From Coenobita brevimanus (lineage: Eukaryota; Arthropoda; Malacostraca; Decapoda; Coenobitidae), in the NCBI GenBank assembly GCA_032717465.1, contig CM064665.1, positions 25,258,588 to 25,322,587 on the forward strand: a stretch of DNA of 64,000 nt, written 5' to 3'. Shown here piece after piece: positions 1 through 33,658 of the stretch. The notes under the pieces were generated by a model. That model was not told where the DNA came from. It worked only from the letters and a program-made list of their open reading frames with translations, and made no database searches. Made by a program: the position numbers and the translations under genes. Numbering within the stretch: the stretch's first letter is position 1; every line of letters begins with the position of its first letter.

Positions 1-690
1 GCCACACAAACCCTCTTAAGATCCTTGGAGTGACATATAACACCGGACTCACCTTCAAGGGCCATGTACATCAAGAGATGGTGCATCCCCAGACTCAATG
101 CACTAATGGCAACTATATGGCCACACTTTGGGGAACAAAAAGAAACACTCTCCTTACTCAACAAACATTAGATGAATAATGTCATATGCCACCCCTGCAT
201 GGGCTCCCATCCTATCTAATGCCCACTACAACACCTTGCTGATCATACAGAACAATGCTTTATACATCACCACTTGCTCCATCAAAATCACTCCCACAGC
301 TTACTTGCAATCTGAAACGACAGTCCTCCCTGTCAGAAACTTCCTCGATATGCAGGGCATACATTTCTCTGCAGCAGCCGTCTCCAATACACATCACCCC
401 TGCCCTTATATGAAAGAAACACACAGCACACCTAGGCACATAAAACACTCACCACACAAACATTACCAAACCCTCTACAACAATATCCCACCTCCAGATA
501 TGCCAAGACTAACAATGAAAAAACACCTACCTACTGTATTCATGTGTAGGGCAATACAACACCTCGATCACAACACCATACTACAACCCACCCACCCCTT
601 CCGACGTCCGTCCATCGGAGGTGCCCTTCAACTGAGCTGATTGAGTTTACCTAACCACACTCAGAGCAGGACATCACCCAACCCTCCTCA
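1..690 (+). mobile_element. Jockey-like LINE reverse transcriptase, C-terminal fragment
   Basis: The stretch from about 20 to 690 reads, with several frameshifts, as the end of a Jockey-type non-LTR reverse transcriptase. It has a KILGVTY-like block at the start, a QKETLSLL block near 140, then from 179 SYATPAWAPILSNAHYN, IIQNNALYITTC and HPCPYMKETHSTPRHIKHSP. The last block near 660-690 resembles LRSGHHPTLL. The copy is broken and runs off the window start. It lies just beyond the 3' end of the sulfotransferase gene, in opposite orientation. Confidence 0.75.
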
Positions 691-798
691 TCTAGTTTAG
701 ATTAGAGGGCGTTATCTATGGGCAGAGAAACACACCAGGCTTCTCAGCATTTGAACATTAGCGAACAGAGGCGAGTGGGAAGTAGAACAGGTGTAATA

Positions 799-22378
<21,580 letters not shown>

Positions 22379-22475
22379 TTTTTTAGCACTGTAAATGTAA
22401 ATAAGAGTGTAAGTATGTGGGATATATTACAGGGAGTAGTGCTGCATTTGAAATATATCTGGTTGTATCTTGTGC

Positions 22476-25400
22476 CCATAGGAAATAGGAAATACAGACA
22501 TTGGGAGACAGTTCCAGAGTTGATTGTTGCATAAATGTAGGACTGGGAGCAACGGTTAACTCTTCCATTAGGGAGTTGGACAAAAAAGTGGTCGAGAGTT
22601 TGTTACTAGATGATTGGTACACGCCCGTCGTAGAGGTGGAGGGATGCAAGCGGACAGTTCAGGGGAGCAGTGACCAATGAAGTAGCCTTAGAAAAGAGAT
22701 AAAGATGCAACAGTGCATCAAAGAGATAGAGGTTGAAAGGAGCCAGTAAGAGGAGAAGAGTTAATGAGACGAAAAGCCTTTGACTCCACTTTATTGAGAA
22801 CAGCCGTATGTGGGAAGCCTCCCCACTCTACACAGGGGCAAATAAAAAAACTCTTATATAAAGTGAAAAACTGTGCAGGGGTAAACAAGGTTAGGAGTCG
22901 GCTTAGCATACCTAATCTCTTGGAAGCAGATTTTACGAGAGATGTAATATGATCATTCCAAGATATATCCCGAGAAAATGAAACCCCAAATATGTTTAAG
23001 GATTATGCAGGATTGAGCTGGATATTATTAAACATTTGTGAGTACTCCTGTGAAAGATTTTGTCAGGTTGATAGATGTAAGAACTGAGTCCTTGATGCAT
23101 TAAAAACAACAAGATTACTTTTACCCTAGTCTGAGATACCAGCCAAGTCAGACATTAGGTGTGCCATAGCCTAATCCCTTGTTTGTTGAAGTAACTATTG
23201 AGATGGACGTTGCGCAGCTGAATGGAATGGTGACGGGTGGAATCATCAGCGTATGAGTGGATAGGACTACGTGTACAGCTTTGAAGGTTATTAATGAATA
23301 ACAGGAAGAGAGTCGGTGATATGACAAAGTCCTGAGGAACACCACTGTTGATAGATCTAGGAGAAGAATGTGGCTATCTACAACAGCAGCTACAGAATTA
23401 CCAGAAAGAAAATTAGAGATGAAGGCAAAGTAAGAAGGATAGAAACCGTATGAGGGCGGCTTGGAAATAAAAGATTTATGCCAGACTCGATCGAAAGCTT
23501 TTGAGATGTCATGTGCAATGGCAAAGCTTTCGCCAAAGTCCCGAAAGGAGGATGACCAGGAGTCTCAATGGTAGGTGAGAATATCACGAGTGGAGCGTCC
23601 CTGGCGGAACCCATACTGACGATCTGAAAGAGGGCTGTGATAGGAAAGATGCTTCAGATTTTTCATGTTAAGAATAATCTGGAAAAAACTTTTTTGAGAC
23701 ACAGGATGTTAAAGCAATTGGGCGATAGTTAGAGGGTTCGGAATGGTCACCCTTCTTTGGGACAGGCTGAATGAAAGCAAATTTCCGGCAAGAAGGAAAG
23801 GTACAAGTTGATAGACAAAGGCGAAAGAGTTTACCTAGACAGGGCGTAAGCACAGAATCGCAGTTCTAGAGGACAACAGGAGGGACCCCATTAGGCCCAT
23901 ATGCCTCGTTAGTGTTGAGGCCAGTGATAGCAGAAAATATATCAGGTGAAGAAACTTTAATGTCAGCCATGAGGAAGTTAGAAGGGGGTAAGTGATGGAG
24001 GAACAGCACCGGAATAGTCTAAGGTGGAATTGGAGGAGAAAGTTAAAGCGAAGAGATCTGCTTTATCAGTAGAAGAAATAGCTACAGAGCCATCAGAGTA
24101 CAAAGAGGAGGGAAGGATGATGAGGTAAAGTTGTTAGAAAGGTTTTTCACAAGGTGCCCGAAGGCGTGGAAAGAACTCAGATTGGAGAGTTGAGAGCATT
24201 TAGTACGGATGAAAGTATTTTCAGCAGAGCGAAGAACAGACTTAGCATGATTCCGGGCAGAAACATAAAAAAAAGATGTGATTCAAGGGTGGGTTGGCAC
24301 TGGTACCTTTTGTAGGCCCTCTCCTTGTTGCGGACAGCATTAGATCAAGCGTGATTAAACCAAGGCTTTTTTTCATTAAGCAAAGGATATGAGAAAGGAA
24401 TGTATGCTTCCATGCCCGAGAGAATAACCTCCATAATGCTCAAGGCATTCTCAGATGGCACCTGGCTATGGAAGCAATAATCATTCCAGGAAAAATCAAA
24501 GAAGTACTGCCTGAGGGCCTCCCAATCAGCAGCTCCAAAGTGCCACAACCAACTTTTTTTTTTTGGATGGTCCACAGGCCGTACTGGAACGATAGGACAT
24601 TATAAGGCAATAAGTTTGTGACTGGAGGAGGCCAGTAGAGAGAAAAGATAAATAGTGTCAGCAGAAGGATTAGGTGCGAGGAAGAGGTCAAGTATGTTGG
24701 AACTCTCGCCAAGGCAACCAGGGATACGAGTAGGGTGCTGTACAAGCTGCACTAGGTCATTAACCCTCCCCGTAGACCTAAAGTTTCTCTTACAACTTGG
24801 GTACACCTGGATCGGTCAGACCCAACTTTTAAAAAATTCTGTAGTGTCACACATATTTTATATAATGAATTCCTAAATATCCTACAATGTATTAGGTCTT
24901 TTCAGTTACAAAACTTTGTGAATAAGATTTAATTCACTGAACTCCACATATTTTTTAAAAGTTGTGAAAAAAATGCCGAACTAAAAGATTTTTTTTTTAA
25001 GTCACTATTCACGAAAACAAAGAACACTATGAGCCTAGCACTTGTGTACAACTTGAGGGATGGAGGTCTTCATTATGGGAATAGTGGATCCCACACAACA
25101 TAAAATCAACTTGCAAACTCTTAGTGAAAAATTCTCCCCCCTCCTCATTTACTATACATCTGGGTCTCACAGACCCGACATGCATTTCTGAGTGATATAT
25201 TGCAAAAACGTAGAGAGACACGAAGGTAACTCCCCTACAGCCTGCATGGGCACAAAGAGTTAGGAAGCTATTGAGAAGGACAAGGATCCCAGGCATCTAT
25301 AAGTTACTGAAGTATATTATTGAAAAAATTGCCTGGGTCTATCAGACCCAGGTGTACCTGAGGAGGGTTAAGGATAGAAAAGATGTAGGCTTGTTCACCA

Positions 25401-25519
25401 GGTGGATCAGTGAAAGGAGAGGAGAGCCAAAGGTGGTTATGAACACTGAAATCTCCTAGAATGGAGATTTCAGAGAAACGAGAAACGGAGAGGATGTATT
25501 TCATCGTAGAAATAAGATA
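22476..25519 (-). mobile_element. LINE family B copy 2, split by a MITE
   Basis: Homologous to 9200-11650 in the same orientation: the C-terminal region (22500-22960), YADDST region near 23250, SNYRPIALTS near 23720, GKLFRLCL near 23850, and endonuclease segments to 24757. A piggyBac-type MITE at 24764-25367 interrupts it, and endonuclease sequence resumes at 25372-25515. Many stops and indels. Its 3' end is about 100 bases upstream of the sulfotransferase start codon, so it may overlap the promoter region. Confidence 0.85.
24764..25367 (-). mobile_element. piggyBac-type MITE, copy 1 (TTAA target)
   Basis: 604 bases flanked by TTAA at 24760-24763 and 25368-25371. The ends are CCCTCC and GAGGAGGG. 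Sequence matches the copy at 57332-57944 in inverse orientation. Uninterrupted LINE B copies have a single TTAA at the same spot (11484-11487, 38593-38596), which shows the empty site. TTAA duplication and CCC ends are piggyBac hallmarks. No transposase. It contains palindromic GGGTCT..AGACCC motifs near both ends and in the middle. Confidence 0.88.
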
Positions 25520-25920
25520 GCGTGAGTAGGGAATGGATAGATGATGCATGATGGACGCTGATAACGCTGTTATTGGTGAGAGCATGAGTGTGTGTGGAGG
25601 GAATGAATAGATGATGTAGGATAGACACTGGTAATGTTGCCTGTGGTGTGGGCGTAAGTGTAAGATTGTAAGATAGGAATAGATGATGCAGGATTGACAC
25701 TGATAGTGCTGTCTGTGGTGTGGGTGTGAGTGTGAGTAGGGAATGAAAAAAATGATGCAGGACGGTCACTGATACCGCTGTCTTTGGTTTGAATGTGAGT
25801 GTGAAAGTGTGATTAGGGAATGAAAAGGTGATGCAGGATGGACACTGATAACGCTGCCTGTGGTGTGGACGTAAATGTGAGAGTGTGAGGAAGATATGCA
25901 GGATGGACACTGATAACGTT
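25520..25920. repeat. ~75-bp tandem repeat, five to six copies
   Basis: The unit contains GATGATGCAGGATGGACACT, GATAACGCTG.CTGTGGTGTG and GTGAGTGTGAGTAGGGAATGA, with drift between copies. It starts exactly where LINE B copy 2 stops. Confidence 0.85.
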
Positions 25921-26091
25921 GACTAAGGCGTCTCGCAACACACGAGAAATCACCCTGTGGAGTGGAAGACGAGCGCTACAAATGTGCCCCCCTGCATGTC
26001 ACGTGTATATGTGTTATAATGGAAATTTGGCAGATGTGCAGCACTCGAAATACCGGTCATTACTTATAATTGTTGGTAGGATGCAGGCTTG

Positions 26092-26157
<66 letters not shown>

Positions 26158-26299
26158 CTGTCAGACTCTCTCTCTCTCTCTCTCGTGTTAAGTAACCACA
26201 TTTTCTTGCATCGACGTTACATATGTTTTACCGAGGGCAAGAGAATTTACCTTTGTGATAATACTTATCTCAGTATTAAAAATTTTGTATATCCATGCA

Positions 26300-26362
<63 letters not shown>
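26092..26362. repeat. (TG)n, (CT)n and (CA)n microsatellites
   Basis: (TG)n 26094-26154, a short (CT)n to 26184, and (CA)n 26300-26361. These surround about 115 bases of unique-looking sequence. Confidence 0.95.
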
Positions 26363-26363
<1 letters not shown>

Positions 26364-27039
26364 TCTTTCAATTTTGTACCAAAACATATTGCAAAGTAGG
26401 TGTCTTGTTAAACAGGTGAAAGTTAACATTATTAGACCAGGGTTACATGTTATATCTCAGCTCATAACACAGCCTAGTCTGTTTGAGCAGAATAGGTCAG
26501 TGATAAAGGTTACAGGAAAAACTCAATATGACCTAGCCTTTTGACCTTGATCTTTAACCTATTGTTTTGAAATTTAGTCCGCTTCGTCGTGGGCTACCCC
26601 GCAACATCTCCACCAAATTTTAAAACTGAGTAAAAATTCTTCGCTATTACAAGTTCGCAACTGTTCTCAAGGCCGCCGTGAGAATGGTTCCGGCCCAAAG
26701 GGTGGAGTTACGTTCGATGAACGAATGTAAATAAGCACTAGGGAATGTGGGTAGTGAGAATGTAAGGCCTATCTGGCGAGTATAGATAAATGGTCGAATG
26801 GGCGACGGAACATCATCTGTTCTTTTAGTACTCCAAGAAAGACAATAATTATTACAGTCTAAGCAACTACCTTCTCTTCCCTTGACACTATGGTAGTACG
26901 TGAGTGATTGCAGAGGGGATATTTTATTTATTTTTAGTGGCTTTGGAGATCCGTAACGCCTCTTCCTTTGCAACTTATCCTGCACTTCTTGGTATAATCT
27001 TGTAGGCAACTGGTGCAGACCATCTTATCATTGCTTTTT
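26363..27039. other. Unassigned sequence
   Basis: It contains TTTGACCTTGATCTTTAACC and TCGTGGGCTACCCCGC near 26540-26600, a motif style seen in dispersed repeats of marine invertebrates. The minus-strand open stretch at 27009-26647 lacks a recognisable domain and I do not call it a gene. Confidence 0.4.
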
Positions 27040-27113
27040 TGTGTGTATGTGGAGGGAACAGTCTTACAGGCTTTTGGCCCTTGGTTCCTTCTTCCTTGCA
27101 TAAAAAAAGAAAA
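27040..27113 (+). mobile_element. LINE family B, 3' terminal scrap
   Basis: GGAGGGAACAGTCTTACAGG and CCCTTGGTTCCTTCTTCC, then TTGCATAAAAAAAG, match the 3' end of LINE B copies at 55640-55690 (plus) and 9044-9110 (minus). Confidence 0.8.
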
Positions 27114-27133
27114 ATATGTATATAATACGCAGG

Positions 27134-27722
27134 TGTTGAGAAGCACGGGTGATAGTTACGTGGTAGTGGAAAATTCAGGATAGATTGTGTATTTTCAGTT
27201 GTTAGTCAGAGGTGCCAAGTAGCCTGCTGTTGTGAATGGAGGTATTTTGTAAAGTTATGCGTGAATATACATTTTAGATTTTTGTCTCCCAATAATGTTT
27301 TATATGGATGGTTGTTAAATTATGAACCACTCATATTTTTCAGTTTGCATGCTAAAGCATTTCATGTCACATATTGTACGAAAACTCTGGAATATTTTGG
27401 ATGACTCTGACTTGGAACTGACGCTGCTAGGGGTACCTAGAACGTCCGAGAAGGTTATAAAAGGATGAGGGAGAGACTAGAGGAGTGAATTTACTTGTGG
27501 CCTAGTGAAGTTAGTGTGGCTCTGGCACTTTTGAAAATAGTTAAGCAATGTAATTACCTGGGAAACAAAGACTACGAACGTAAGAAGCCTATGTTAATAC
27601 GAAGCCTGAGTTGTTTTTCTGTACATTGAAAGGCTGACCCTTCGAGAAACAATTCACTGGGCAACGTCCTTACTGAAATACTGCTGTTGGAGCCTGTTGC
27701 AGTGTGGGAAGAGGACGTAACA
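27134..27722 (+). repeat. 5' LTR of Gypsy 2
   Basis: 589 bases, TG...CA. It shares TGGAATATTTTGGATG, CACCTAGAACGTCCGA(A/G)AAGG, GACTACGAACGT and AAGGCTGACCCTTCGAG with the 3' LTR. Confidence 0.9.
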
Positions 27723-27757
27723 AGGTGTGTCAGGAGTTGGGATAGAAAAGTGCTGTA

Positions 27758-28165
27758 GTGAGTCAAATCTTCGACACAGAGCCAGAAGGTGTACAGACAA
27801 GAAGCCAAGCTAAACAGGAGGTGGCGTCTCTGGCTGCAGTTACGAAGTTATTGCAAGCACAAAGTGAACAACTACAAACACAAAGTGAAGAACAGAAAGA
27901 ACGACATGAACGGCTTCAAGAGGCATTACAGGAACATGAGAAGGAGTTACAACTGGTGATGCAGGAACAACTAGACACATTCGAGGGGGAACTGAAGGAA
28001 GAACAACAACAGTTGAAGGAAGTAGTATACCCATTGCTACAGCAGCAGAGGTGTGAGGTGGGCGATAACATGATGGAGTGCAGACAGCATACAGATGACC
28101 AGTTGAAGATAATTAGTGGGAGAATTACTGAGACTGTAGAGAAATCTTGCACTGCTGTGCCTTAA
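27758..28165 (+). pseudogene. Gypsy 2 gag N-terminal region
   Basis: 135 codons, rich in Gln and Glu with a heptad-like coiled coil (SEQLQTQSEEQKERHERLQE and onward), ending in TGA/TAA-type stops soon after ISGRITETVEK. Downstream frames near 28330-28590 continue Gag-like sequence (AMQLAVSLKGAAMEILGQL, typical of Gypsy Gag). Confidence 0.75.
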
Positions 28166-28965
28166 GTTAGTGTACAGGGAGCATACGTTAAAAATGGACA
28201 GTGTATGGTGAATCTTGATGAATCCCAAGCATCTGAAGGTAGCATTACGGGGCTGAAAAATAACAATGTAGAAGTTTTGAGTCCAACACTTGATTATAAT
28301 GTCCCAGTTTTTAGTCCTTAAGCCAGTGAAGTGCATGGCTATAATGAGGGTCGTGTTAAAAAGAAACCTCAGGAAACTGATGGAAGTATCTTGGAAAGCT
28401 ACCAAGTGCAAATTGAGGTACTTGAAGATCAGAATGGTTGGCATGATAGGCAGAGGGCAATGCAGCTTGCTGTTAGCCTCAAGGGTGCTGCAATGGAGAT
28501 TCTTGGCCAGCTGTCACTGGAGGAAAGAAACACTTATCAGTCCTTAGTAGAAGTGCTAGAGCAGATACAGGACCATGTGCCAGACTGAGGTTTATAGTCA
28601 GAGATTCTGGAACCATGTATAGGCTCGATAGCAGCTTGCTCATGACCTGGAGAGTATGGCACAAAAGGTATACCCTGAAACTGCGCCTAAAGTGCTGGCT
28701 ATTCATCTGAGGGATTAGGTCATTGATGCCTTTGATAGTGTGGAGTTGAAAGTGCAAGTGAAGCAGGCACAATCGAAAGGCATGCAAGAAGCACCATCCA
28801 GGGATCTGGAATTTGAATCCTAAGTCAGGTCCAGAACATCCAGTTTGCAGGCAGCACGTAGTGCAGGGTTCAAGGCAAGAAAGGGGCAGGTACATGAAGT
28901 GGAGAATTTGATATAAGTTGCTGGTATTGTGAGAAGCCACGACATAGGTAAGCGGACTGCTACAA

Positions 28966-29205
28966 GTGGAAGAGAAGAGAAGAAGGTTAAAGGAGGTTGC
29001 TGGTTCTGCGAGAAGCCAGGACACAAGGAGGATTGTTACAAATGGAAGAAGGAGCAAGTACAGAAAAGTCCAGGTAAACCTACGATTGCAACAAGAGCGT
29101 TGGACATGTGGTGAGGTGGGACACTTCAGTTTTGATATTTCAAAGAAGAAAAAGAAGTATAAGAAGTTGGCTGCAGAAAGCAACAAATTAGTACAGGCTT
29201 GTTAA
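28966..29205 (+). pseudogene. Gypsy 2 zinc-knuckle segment
   Basis: CWFCEKPGHKEDCYKW is a CCHC knuckle (C-X2-C-X4-H-X4-C). A second, TCGEVGHFSFD, is degraded. They are in two frames, so a frameshift lies between. Confidence 0.72.
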
Positions 29206-29603
29206 GGGGCAACAGCCAGTCAGTTTTTTCCAAGTAGCCCCACCACTGATAAAATGGAAGAAAACTTTGAATGACAGTGTGCAAGCAGACGGAAGAATAT
29301 ACAGCGAGAGGTGTTCCCTGGTGATTGATTCAGCCTTAGAACAGGCTTTTGTGAGGCTTGATGTGTTATGTCATAGGCATCTACCTGAATCATCCAAACA
29401 ACTGTGTGGAGATCTGGGCACCACACTGAACTGAGGGGATCCTTGAATGGCTGGACTGAAGTGGCAGGGCAAGAGACTATGCCAACATGGAGGATCCTTG
29501 TCTTCCTGGTCTGGGCTATCTGATGTCCATGGGATGTGAGCTGGACTACTGCTCCAAGAAGCTCAATGGCCGAGGAAAGTTTGTTCCCATCATGGCAGTG
29601 AAA

Positions 29604-29705
29604 CACACTACAGTCGTTCTATTTTATCAAGGCAGTTTGGGTCGGGCCCTCTGGGACCTCACTCTGTTAGCTCTGTTGCCACATCGTCGCTACACACGTG
29701 CGCTC

Positions 29706-29793
<88 letters not shown>

Positions 29794-30102
29794 TATATAT
29801 TAACTACTACTAATTGTATTTTCTTAATTTTTTCTCTTGTTTTCGACTTTTTTTCCACACCACCCCTGAGGTAAAAGTCTATAGGTGCGTTTTTTTTTTT
29901 TTTTTAAATAGCTTCCATGGCGGAAGACTGACCGAGTATGACCCACTCACGCAGGGCTGTCCCTCGTGTCACCACCAGACAACGTCTCAAAGGCAACGCT
30001 GACAAGTCTTATGAGATTTATACTATACTACAGCTTTTTTATTGAATTACATCTATACAGAGTGTTTAAAATTCATTTATAAGTAGTTACTAGCTTAAAA
30101 TA

Positions 30103-30137
<35 letters not shown>

Positions 30138-30248
30138 AACACAAATAATTACACGTGTGTCGGCGGCGATGTGACAACAGAGCTAACAGTGTGAGGTCCC
30201 AGAGCATCCCACCCAAACTGCCTTCATAAAATAGAACGACTATAGTTC
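29604..30248. mobile_element. Fold-back/MITE element inside Gypsy 2
   Basis: The left arm (ACTACAGTCGTTCTATTTTA onward, to about 29710) is the inverse of the right arm (30120-30248, ending AAATAGAACGACTATAGT). They share CAAGGCAGTTTGGGT, CTCTGGGACCTCAC and TAGCTCTGTTG blocks over more than 100 bases. The middle carries long (CT)n at 29705-29790 and (GA)n at 30110-30134. No coding region. Confidence 0.85.
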
Positions 30249-30367
30249 TGTGGCGAGGTGAGGGCACTACACAGTACAATGATATTCCAACATCAGAACT
30301 GTTGCTCCAAGTGTAAGGTGAGTGGCTCTTTTTTCAGCTGTCTGGGAGTAGTGCAGCCTGATCGTCG

Positions 30368-31980
30368 GTGCAAGACGAAGGATGGAGTGATGGTGGGGAG
30401 GATTTGGCGGAAACAAATGCAGGTGAAGTGCCAGCTGTGGTGGCCAATATCTTTCGTGAGACAGAGATCAACGAGGGAGAAATAGTGGGACTGTGCCAGG
30501 CAGTGGACCCTGAGTGGCATCAGTGGAAGGTCTGTAAAAGGAGTGTTGTCAATGAAGTGGGAAATCTGCCAGACCACTTACAAGACCTGTTTTCAAGAAG
30601 TTGTCAGTGTCTGGAAGACTCACAAACACTGCAACTAAGGGCTCTGATAGTGAAATTTGTTGATGTCTTTTCCACCTGAGCTTAGACCTGGGCTGCACGG
30701 ATCTGGCCGAGCATTGTACCAAAACCGGGGACCACAGTCTCATTAAACAGCCTGCGTGGAGGATGGCACCAGCTCAATGGCAAGAAATGTAGAGGGTGAT
30801 GGAGAATCTTCAGTAAAGGAGTGATAGAAAAGTCCAGCAGTCTTTGGGCATCAGTAGTTGTTTTTGTAAGGAAGAAGGATGGCTTAGTGAGATGCTGTGT
30901 TGATTATTGAGCCCTAAATGAAGTGACAGTGAATGATGCATACCTCTTGCCAAGAACTGATGACACACTGGATACTCTGTGAGATGCCAAGTGGTTCTCC
31001 ACCCAAACTTGAAAGCAGGATATCACCAGGTCCAGGTAGTGGAAAACGACAAGGAGAAAAATCCTTTTCATATGGGGGGGGGGTTTACGGCAGTTCAGAA
31101 TGATGCCATTTGGCCTGTGTATTGTCCCAGCTACCTTTAAGAGCCTCGTGGATAGAGTACTGGAAGATCTGCTGTGACAGACAGCTCTCATCAATCTTGA
31201 TAATGTGACCGTGTTTGGACGGACTTCTGACCAGGAATTGCAGGGGCTATTAGAGGTGTCAACAGGATCTGAGCAGCGCATCTCAAGCTGAACCCTAAGA
31301 AGTGCTACTTGTTCCAGAAGGAAATAAAGTACCTGGGACACAAATTATTTGAGGGTAGCGACCATACTGATCCGGAGAAGGTGGCAGCTGTGAGAAACTG
31401 GCGGGTTCCGACTTGTGTGAAGCAGCTACGGAATTTCCTTGGTTTGTGTACCTACTATTGGCGTAATGTCAAGGACTTTGCAATGATGGCTGAATGCCTG
31501 AACAAGTTGTTAGAAAAGAGGTAGAAGTTTATGTGAACTGCAGTGACTCAGAAGGCCATTGATGAGCTCAAGCATGTGTTGGCAAGCTCTCCTGTGTTGC
31601 TGTACCCAGATCAGGGTACTGGACTGTGATGCTAGTGACTATGGCATTGGTCGTGTACTGTCACAGAAGAAGGGTCAGAAAGAGTATGTGATGGCATATT
31701 ATAGCATAAAGCTCAGCCCACCGGAATGGAACTACTGTGTGATCCATGAGGAGTTCTTGGCAGTGATGAAAAGCCTTGATTTCTTCCATCCCTACTTGTA
31801 TGGGTTCCACTTCATCATCAGGATGGACCGTGCAAAAGTCGCTGATGATATTAAACAATCCAGAAGGACAACTGGTGTGCTAGCTGGGGAAACTGGACCA
31901 GCACAACTATGAGGTGCAGCACCATTCTGGGCGGGTACATCGCAATGCTGACGGCCTGAGTCATCGTCCTTGTGACCCAG
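30368..31980 (+). pseudogene. Gypsy 2 reverse transcriptase and RNase H, broken
   Basis: Recognisable pieces: LQLRALIVKFVDVFS near 30640, MMPFGLCIVPATFKSLVDRVLEDLL near 31100 in a shifted frame, LFQKEIKYLGHKL near 31310, and LRNFLGLCTYYWRNVKDFA near 31430. RNase H has VLDCDASDYGIGRVLSQ near 31615, YYSIKLSPPEWNY and EEFLAVMKSL. Where the catalytic YxDD should be, the sequence reads INLDNV, so that box is lost. Confidence 0.85.
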
Positions 31981-32207
31981 TTTGCAGGAAGTGTAGTAGG
32001 AAAGAAAATCTTAGTATGAAATGAAAACATACTGCTTTAAAAGGGCCAGTGTCAGCGGAAGAAGATCTGGAGAGGATGCAGATAGAGGATACACTTTTGC
32101 AACCAGTGCCTGAGCGGCTGCAGCAGAGTACAGTACGATGATCTTGGGAAGAGGTTTCCAGGGTTAGCCCTGTTACTAAGAGCTACTAGAGTCGGTGGGA
32201 CCATCGT

Positions 32208-33239
32208 TTGAACAACAGACTACTGGAACATCAATGGAAGACACCCAGTGACCTCAGCAAGTATTGGCAACTAGTGGTTGCTAAAAAAATTAGATCTGAG
32301 GTCTTAAAAGAGTCTCTCAACAGGATAATTAGCAGGCACCAGGGAGAGAAGAAAACTCGGCTGCAACAGAGGTTCTGCTGGACTGACATGCATCAGGATG
32401 TTGAAGAGTGGCATTGGGCCTGTGATGTATGCTGTGACAAGAAGGGATCCAAGAAACGTGGTTGCCCCCCTCTTCAGCTGTACCATGTAGGTGTGCTAAT
32501 GGAAAGAGATGCAGTGGACATTACTGGACCTCTGTCACACATTGAAAATGGAAACTGGTCAATATATGTCACCACGAAGTACTTCAGAAAGTGGCCAGGA
32601 GTCTATGATATCCCAGATAAGGAATCTGCAACTGCTCAAGTGGTGGTTGACCAGTTCTTCTGTCGTTCTGGGATGCCACAAGAGCTACATTCAGACCAGG
32701 GTAGATATTTCGAGTTTGCTCTGTATCGTGAGTGATGAAAGTTACTGGGAATCAAGAAGTCTAGGATGACTTCATTAAGGCCCCAGTCAGATGGGATGAT
32801 GGAGAAATTGAACTGCAACCTGGGACAAGAACTGATTAGGTACTGTGTCTCGGGACAGATGGAATGGGATCAGAAATTACCTGCATTGCTGATGGCATAT
32901 CGGTCTGCATCCCGTGAGTCGACTGGCTACACTCCTGCCAAACTGATGCTGGGCCAGGAGTTACAATTACCAGTTAAACTGTTAATGGGAAGACTACCTG
33001 GCAAAGAGCTATTTACAGACACCTCCAGTTGTGCGAAGCATCTTCAGGAAAGACTGGGTGAGGTACATCATCCAGTTCGAGGAGCTCTGAAGGTTTCAGG
33101 TGAAGTGATGAAGCACAAGCATGATGCCAAGGCAAGTAAGGTGAGCTTCAATGATGGTGACAAAGATTGGTTATACAATCCTCAGCAGGAGGGACGTCAC
33201 CAAAGTTGCAGAGCCCGTAGGATGGACCCTGCACTATGA
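32208..33239 (+). pseudogene. Gypsy 2 integrase, broken
   Basis: Zinc-binding remnant CDVCCDKKGSKKRGCPPLQ near 32425. Core motifs: DAVDITGPL near 32510, ELHSDQGRYF near 32690 and SDGMMEKLNCNLGQELIRY near 32790, with a frameshift near 32735. A later MAYRSASRESTGYTPAKLML block is typical of Gypsy integrases. Confidence 0.85.
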
Positions 33240-33658
33240 TGGACCGCCTGTCAGACGTAACGTACCAGATTCGGGGAGGCAGGAAGTCGCGCCAAAAGGA
33301 GGTTCACCTGAATTGACTGTGACCGCACCATGGGCCAGGACAGTACGGCTGGGACGTCTTCGAGGCATCGTGCACACCTGCAGCCGATGATATTGAGGAG
33401 GACCAAGGAGCCGAAGTACAAAAGGATGGTGACAATTTCCCTAGGGAAGAAGTGAATCAGGAAGAGGATCAAGTCATTCCAGAAAGAGTGGACTGGATGG
33501 AGGAGCAGGGAATTCTTTGAAACCAGGGTAGAGGAAGACCTGATAAGCAGAAGGACTATTTTGTGCATGATGATTTTTTTTTTTTTTTAGGATTAAGTGT
33601 TATGTTTGTAAATATTGTGTAGTTTCGTTGGGACGACAAAAGGACTAGGAAAGGGTAG

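Noticed and set aside
26647..27009. 120-codon minus-strand open frame
   Set aside because: No recognisable domain, splice context or repeat match. It is better left as unassigned sequence.
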